Below, piece after piece: positions 51,701-54,580 of a stretch of 54,580 bases of DNA (positions are counted from its first letter, which is position 1; each line of letters starts with the position of its first letter). This stretch comes from Bacteroidales bacterium UBA1189 (GTDB lineage Bacteria > Bacteroidota > Bacteroidia > Bacteroidales > Bacteroidaceae): positions 1 through 54,580 of the forward strand of contig DBYJ01000017.1 in assembly GCA_002309805.1 (NCBI GenBank). The letters run 5' to 3'. A program made the position numbers and the translations under genes. The notes under the pieces were generated by a model. It saw only the letters and a list, made by a program, of their open reading frames with translations. It had not been told where the DNA came from and searched no databases.

Positions 51701-53379
51701 TGGTCCAGACCACGCCCATTCGCCTCGTCGACGAGACCGACTTCACCATCACCGTCAATGCCAATATCCCCTTCACCTTCGACCTTCCTGACTGGATAGA
51801 GCCCGTTGACATCGAGCCGTTTGTGGGCGAGAAAGCCTACAAGTTCCGTGCTCAGCCCATGGAGGAAGAGGGACGTCGTTCGGACATCATCATTGTGGAA
51901 GCCGATTTCTTCGACATGCAGGAGATTGAGGTCACGCAGATCAAGCTGGGCGACAGCATGCCCGAGGCTTGGGGCTGCTGGACTTTCGACGACCCAGCCA
52001 ATCTGATGGCGGGTGAGGGCGAGGCCACGCTGCGTGCCGCTATGCTCACCGACGATGGCATCGAGCTTGTCTCCGACCCTGCTGAGGCTGGAGTGAAGGC
52101 CATCGAAGGCCCTCTGGCTGGCAATGGCGCCATCAGCGTCCCTGCCGATGCCTGCCTCTGGCTCACCAACCAATTGGGCCTCGAGCAGCTTCGCGACTAC
52201 ACCATCCTCTACGACATCCGCCCCTCGGCCCTCAAAGGCTGGAATGCCCTCTATCAGCGCGACGTCGAAAATAAATCCGATGCCGGCATCTTCATCAAGA
52301 ACGGCCTGGTCGGCTCAGGTCAGTCGGGGCTCAGCTATCATGGCGACATCGTGCCGGGCAAGTGGCACCGCATCCTCTTCGTCGTCAAGGGCGGCTATGC
52401 CACCCTCTATCTCGATGGCGAGAAGATCGGGCAGAGCACCAGCACCAGCTCCAATTGGACGTTGATGCCCGATGTGCTTCTGCTTATGGACGAAGACGGT
52501 GAGACGCTGGACAACGACGTGGCTGAAATCCGCTTCTGGGACGTTCCCCTCAACGATGCCCACGCCCTTGAGCTGGGCGGCGTCGAACAGAATTGGGTGG
52601 ACGAGCCCTTCGCCGACCCCGTCAGCATCTGGACGTTCGACAATCCCTCCGACCCCCTGGCAGGCACTGGCACCGCTACCCTGCGTGGAGCCGTCAAGGG
52701 AAATAACGGTCCTGAGCTTGTCGACGACCTGTCGGCAGCCGGCTTCCTCCCCATCGCCGGCCTCTCCGCCTCCGACGGCGCCCTTACCGTGCCCGTTGAC
52801 TGCTACCTCCAGTTTGCCCATAACAGCGGTGGCGACCTCAACACCTTCTCCTTCCTCATGGACATCCGTCCCAAGAGCCTGAACGGCTTCAACGCCATCT
52901 TCCAGAGCCATGTGGACAACGACGAGGATGGCTCGCTCTACACCAGCGGCAAGATGATTGGCATCAACTCCAGCGGCCTTGGCTATGGCGGCAGTCTGGT
53001 CGAAGGCAAGTGGCATCGCGTCGTCTTCGTCGTCAACGAAAATTGCATGTCTGTCTTCCTCGACGGCTTGAAGGTCGTAGCCACCTTCACGGCTAATACC
53101 GACAAGTGGATTCTCCACGACGTGGCCTGGCTCTTCTGCGACGATAATGGCGAGGAGGGCACGGTTGACATTGCCGAGCTCCGCTACTGGGATGTCGCCC
53201 TTAGCAGCGCCCAGATCAAGTCCCTGGGCTTCGCTGGATTCGACACCTCGGTTGACGCCCCCATCGCCGACGCCATTCGCGAAGGAATCCCGATGTGGTA
53301 CGACCTCACAGGGCGCCGCGTCGCTAATCCTGGGAAGGGCCTCTACATCGTGAACGGCAAGAAGGTGCTGGTGAAGTAA
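48709..53379 (+). CDS. Large secreted metallophosphoesterase with LamG-like and BACON-like modules
   Basis: Start at ATG 48709, which begins a clean signal peptide (MKRKLCFCLAFLALLGSVVMAQ in part; cut near AQ 22); 1556 residues. The calcineurin-like domain (about 25-340) has D34/H36 (SDIHFG), D70 (GDLANSG), N106/H107/D108 (GNHDN) and H237/H239 (AGHSHYP), a complete two-metal site. Four concanavalin/LamG-like modules follow, each opening with WTFxDPxD and closing with AELRxWD, at about 473-680, 784-990, 1090-1300 and 1306-1511. Two BACON-like beta modules (about 682-780 and 995-1085, each with VPFTF or IPFTF and LPDWIE) separate the first three. The end (MWYDLTGRRV...GKKVLVK) is a sorting tail of the T9SS-linked type. 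It is likely a surface enzyme bound to glycans; the substrate is unknown. Confidence 0.88.
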   Translation: MKRKLCFCLAFLALLGSVVMAQENEPLTFGVISDIHFGNSVGEGPMVKVPQALKNLTSQGSLDVLAVVGDLANSGSASEYEQLVGVFQDKANFTNPVSSFLFMMGNHDNFSSDGKSNYQQGLKAFNNGEPYPYHIYTVIKGYPFITLSEFSGDSNDTGDPSAGSAAYPTDNVALLESYLERASKECPGKPIFVFTHVPPRWTVYGSWPEVETGGAWGMQVLNPVLNKYPQAVVFAGHSHYPLGDPRSIHQGANPNSPRQNYYTVINTASTTYSEINPGAVNAGIHPTGYDYVTEGMILTELSNGDIEIRRYDTYRNLEIGAESRWVLKAPFDGSMFQYADKRDADDNPDGRPLRSGGNAPAFTKSAKLTVEESPFSAELVIPQATDDECVFRYRVRVSRGGLVVMERFLFSQFYLNTDKPQTLKLSLKPLEDKTKYTVEVVAMDSYDNMSVPLTATFTTPSGSGISDAAPDAHWTFSDPNDLLKVEKGDFLLQPISVGNKSVKVVNSLDEVGITSTKDEVGEDGAVFIPKEAGFKLVRPDGSQTTKDYTIMLYMKVEDAYPYNALFQTNSGNTNDGDLFISKHQVGINVNGLGYHGEIEDDTWHRFFILNRDGDFCVYVDGHLVSHTSSQGCWEIDPWGCYLFCDEDGEMTDTYLSEVAFWEYGITTAQVEDLSGIEPEDPNVPFLTLATNSVKIVDNLDFTVTVSTNVPFTFTLPDWIEAIDTVPFAGERAYAFRAKPMAKPGKRTGYIIIEAVGVDPSEGLEPCEVEVEQTYVGDEVPEPIGRWTFNDPFDLMHGVGQSAICAAFKGELGPETTDDPASAGIVPIAGPTEENGAIRVPADAYLWLSANTDAEVLSSFSLMFDIRPADTNGYKSIFQNDITNSADAGLFFKNSQIGRGSASNSLGYVGEFSSERWYRLLFVVQNSIARLYVDGEKIRESPDPHDYWDLLGDALLFADNDGEEGTVELAELRLWDFPLSDTYAQKLGDVYSDVEELFVVQTTPIRLVDETDFTITVNANIPFTFDLPDWIEPVDIEPFVGEKAYKFRAQPMEEEGRRSDIIIVEADFFDMQEIEVTQIKLGDSMPEAWGCWTFDDPANLMAGEGEATLRAAMLTDDGIELVSDPAEAGVKAIEGPLAGNGAISVPADACLWLTNQLGLEQLRDYTILYDIRPSALKGWNALYQRDVENKSDAGIFIKNGLVGSGQSGLSYHGDIVPGKWHRILFVVKGGYATLYLDGEKIGQSTSTSSNWTLMPDVLLLMDEDGETLDNDVAEIRFWDVPLNDAHALELGGVEQNWVDEPFADPVSIWTFDNPSDPLAGTGTATLRGAVKGNNGPELVDDLSAAGFLPIAGLSASDGALTVPVDCYLQFAHNSGGDLNTFSFLMDIRPKSLNGFNAIFQSHVDNDEDGSLYTSGKMIGINSSGLGYGGSLVEGKWHRVVFVVNENCMSVFLDGLKVVATFTANTDKWILHDVAWLFCDDNGEEGTVDIAELRYWDVALSSAQIKSLGFAGFDTSVDAPIADAIREGIPMWYDLTGRRVANPGKGLYIVNGKKVLVK

Positions 53380-53472
53380 GCGCGGCACATACACCTCTCT
53401 GTTTGCAGTCAGGGCAGGGCTACGGCTCTGCCCTGATTTCATTCCGACTCTCCGCCGGCAGGCGTTAGTTTA

Positions 53473-53581
53473 GTTAAGAGTTAAGAATTAAGAGTTAAGA
53501 GTTATAATAGTTTTGTTTGCCGTGCACTGCATACAAGACTATCATCTGTTCACTGATCACTAATCACTAATCACTATTCAC
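53473..53581. repeat. Two heptamer arrays in the terminal gene-free region
   Basis: Five units of GTTAAGA type (53473-53507) and five of TGTTCAC/TAATCAC type (53547-53581), both at an exact 7-base period. The gene-free region 53380-54580 also holds a palindromic promoter-like repeat, more heptamers, an octamer array and the right copy of the flanking element; I see no convincing gene in it. Confidence 0.8.
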
Positions 53582-53600
53582 TAAAAGAGCTCTTTTCTGG

Positions 53601-53690
53601 TGCAAAGATAGAGCAAGCCGAGTGCAGAGAGCGCGCTTTCTTTGCCGAGGCGCAGCCTATCTTAGCATTTCTGGTGCAAAGATAATACAT
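53601..53690. repeat. Palindromic promoter-like repeat, second example
   Basis: TGCAAAGATAGAGCAAGCCG (53601-53620) is mirrored by CCGAGGCGCAGCCTATCTTA (53645-53664); a second TGCAAAGATA follows near 53681. This is the same type of element as at 30201-30325: an outward TATCTTTGC box at the left end and a decayed one at the right. No gene lies in a position to use it on the minus strand, so it is not serving a visible gene here. Confidence 0.6.
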
Positions 53691-53764
53691 TATTTTTTGC
53701 CATTCTCCGATTGCATCCACAAGGTACTCTCGCGCCGATTTCGACGATTTTATGCCGCCATCGT

Positions 53765-53886
53765 CTTTAACCCTTAACCCTTAACCTTTAACCCTTAACC
53801 CTTAACCGCCCCTCGCTATTATCTGTTCACTGTTCACTGCTCACTGTTCACTAAAAAAACTTGTTGACTCGTTGACCCGTTGACCT
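53765..53886. repeat. Heptamer and octamer arrays
   Basis: Six units of CTTTAAC/CCTTAAC (53765-53806), four of TGTTCAC/TGCTCAC (53824-53851) and three 8-bp units GTTGACTC, GTTGACCC, GTTGACCT (53863-53886). The 8-bp period is the same as that of the GAGGTCAT arrays at the ends of the flanking element. Confidence 0.8.
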
Positions 53887-54123
53887 CATCTTTTTCACTA
53901 AATACGCCCTTTCTTTTCTCGCGCGTATAAGCGCGCGTACACGCGCGAAATCACGCCAGATGGTGCACATGTCATCTGCGGGCTCCGATGCGCTCAGGCG
54001 CGAGAAAAACCGCCTTAAATCGCGCGCCGTGCAAAGCGTGGGATTCCTCGTCACGTCACCTTCGATTCCTGAGCATCGGCCCAGGGGGAAGGGATGATGC
54101 GAAGGAGAGAGAGCAGCCGTAGA

Positions 54124-54557
54124 GGTCATGACCTCATGACCTCATGACCTCTGGAAATCCTGCTGAAAAAATTCATCGTGCTGAATAACAGCCTGCTCTA
54201 TGATTTTATTCCCCTGCGCTGGAAAATTAATTGCCTGCGCTGCCGCGCCATTCCCCTGCGTTATTCGGCATCCGCTCCCCCCGCGTAATGGGCAATTTCT
54301 ACTCCATCGGGGGCAGAATCCGATGAAAGGGACAAAACGAGTTACAAATCGTAACTTGGCGTTTTCGCGGATTGTTTTGCAAAATTTAACAATTCCAAAG
54401 CACGAAACGTTTTTTCTTCAGAAGAAGTTTCCCCTTCTCTCCATCCGAAAAAAAAGCCTCTTCGCCAGCCGAAATGCGGCGCGCCATCCCGGATCTCTTC
54501 CCCGTAGAGGTCATGAGGTCATGAGGTCATGAGGTCATTTTCGTTTTCATGACCTTG
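54124..54557. repeat. Non-coding repeat element with inverted ends, right copy
   Basis: Same orientation as the left copy (46-515). The left end has three CATGACCT octamers (54124 on), the right end four GAGGTCAT octamers followed by ATTTTCGTTTTCATGACC, the mirror of the left copy's outer end. Inside are the four-unit 21-bp array (54192-54260), GTTACAAATCGTAAC (54341-54355) and the conserved core 54374-54470 (one mismatch in 97 to 341-437). It lacks the AAACGAAAATG outer end at its left side, so it may be truncated there. Confidence 0.75.
54192..54260. repeat. 21-bp phased array, four units, inside right repeat copy
   Basis: CCTGC starts at 54192, 54213, 54234 and 54255, an exact 21-base spacing. 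The left copy has five units in the same place. Confidence 0.8.
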
Positions 54558-54580
54558 TACTTCCCTAGAAAAAGTTGAAT

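Noticed and set aside
52315..53442. 375-residue open frame antisense to the large phosphoesterase
   Set aside because: Shadow caused by the repeated LamG-like modules and high GC third positions.
53851..54129. 92-residue open frame on the minus strand
   Set aside because: It starts in the octamer end of the right element and ends in the GTTGAC repeats. No promoter, no recognisable domain, low-complexity composition.
1..54580. CRISPR array, rRNA or tRNA genes
   Set aside because: The 21-bp arrays have no constant repeat with variable spacers of CRISPR size, and I recognised no rRNA or tRNA sequence on either strand.

Overview
The window looks like a piece of a Bacteroidales chromosome, most probably Prevotella or a close relative. 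The reasons are: promoters of the Bacteroidetes type (TTTG, about 20 bases, TAnnTTTG) in front of many genes, hardly any Shine-Dalgarno sequences, a PorZ component of the type IX secretion system, Prevotella-style C-terminal sorting tails (YDLxGRxV...GKKVLVK) on secreted proteins, BspA-like leucine-rich repeats, BACON-like and DUF3244-like domains, an HU-HIG type DNA-binding protein and a GH127 lipoprotein. Species cannot be fixed from the sequence alone.

Layout. 1-515 is a non-coding repeat element whose second copy, in the same orientation, closes the window (54124-54557). 672-3485 is an AT-rich helicase of foreign look. 3482-16509 is ordinary chromosome: lytic transglycosylase, rlmL coupled to a DPP-IV-like peptidase, purD, two membrane proteins, a TPR/transmembrane/HTH protein, a leucine-rich-repeat surface protein, purU and a degenerate aspartokinase. 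16510-17051 is a gene-free stretch with four 21-bp direct repeats and eight perfect DnaA boxes, which I read as the chromosomal replication origin. 17052-24236 (minus strand) holds porZ, a small lipoprotein, rdgB, a YitT-family gene and leuS. 24491-30164 holds a cation transporter, mutS, lgt, a four-helix-bundle gene flanked by inverted heptamer arrays, and ychF. 30459-36273 holds hsp20, a two-HTH protein, an HU-like protein, a DUF4143 ATPase and a GH127 glycosidase. 36337-40241 has polA and a polyprenyl diphosphate synthase. 40451-45944 is a minus-strand run mnmG-uvrC-dtd-mazG-like-deoC with a parS-like site between mnmG and uvrC. 46172-53379 has an exported protein of unknown role, a phosphatase-PA14 lipoprotein and a 1556-residue phosphoesterase with LamG-like and BACON-like modules. 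53380-54580 is gene-free and packed with short tandem repeats.

How it fits together. The oriC candidate, the parS-like site 27 kb away and mnmG (often origin-proximal) together suggest an origin-proximal segment. DNA maintenance (mutS, polA, uvrC, rdgB) and translation (leuS, rlmL, dtd, mnmG, ychF) genes dominate. Surface functions (PorZ, sorting-tail proteins, lipoproteins, Lgt) form the second theme.

The most unusual signal is in the spacers. Arrays with an exact 21-bp period occur at six places (139-228, 16525-16608, 24261-24345, 40242-40369, 46860-46945, 54192-54260), and 7-bp arrays at about eight more. They sit in a leuS leader, after stop codons, beside the origin and inside the mobile-looking repeat. 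I do not know a described family that matches them.
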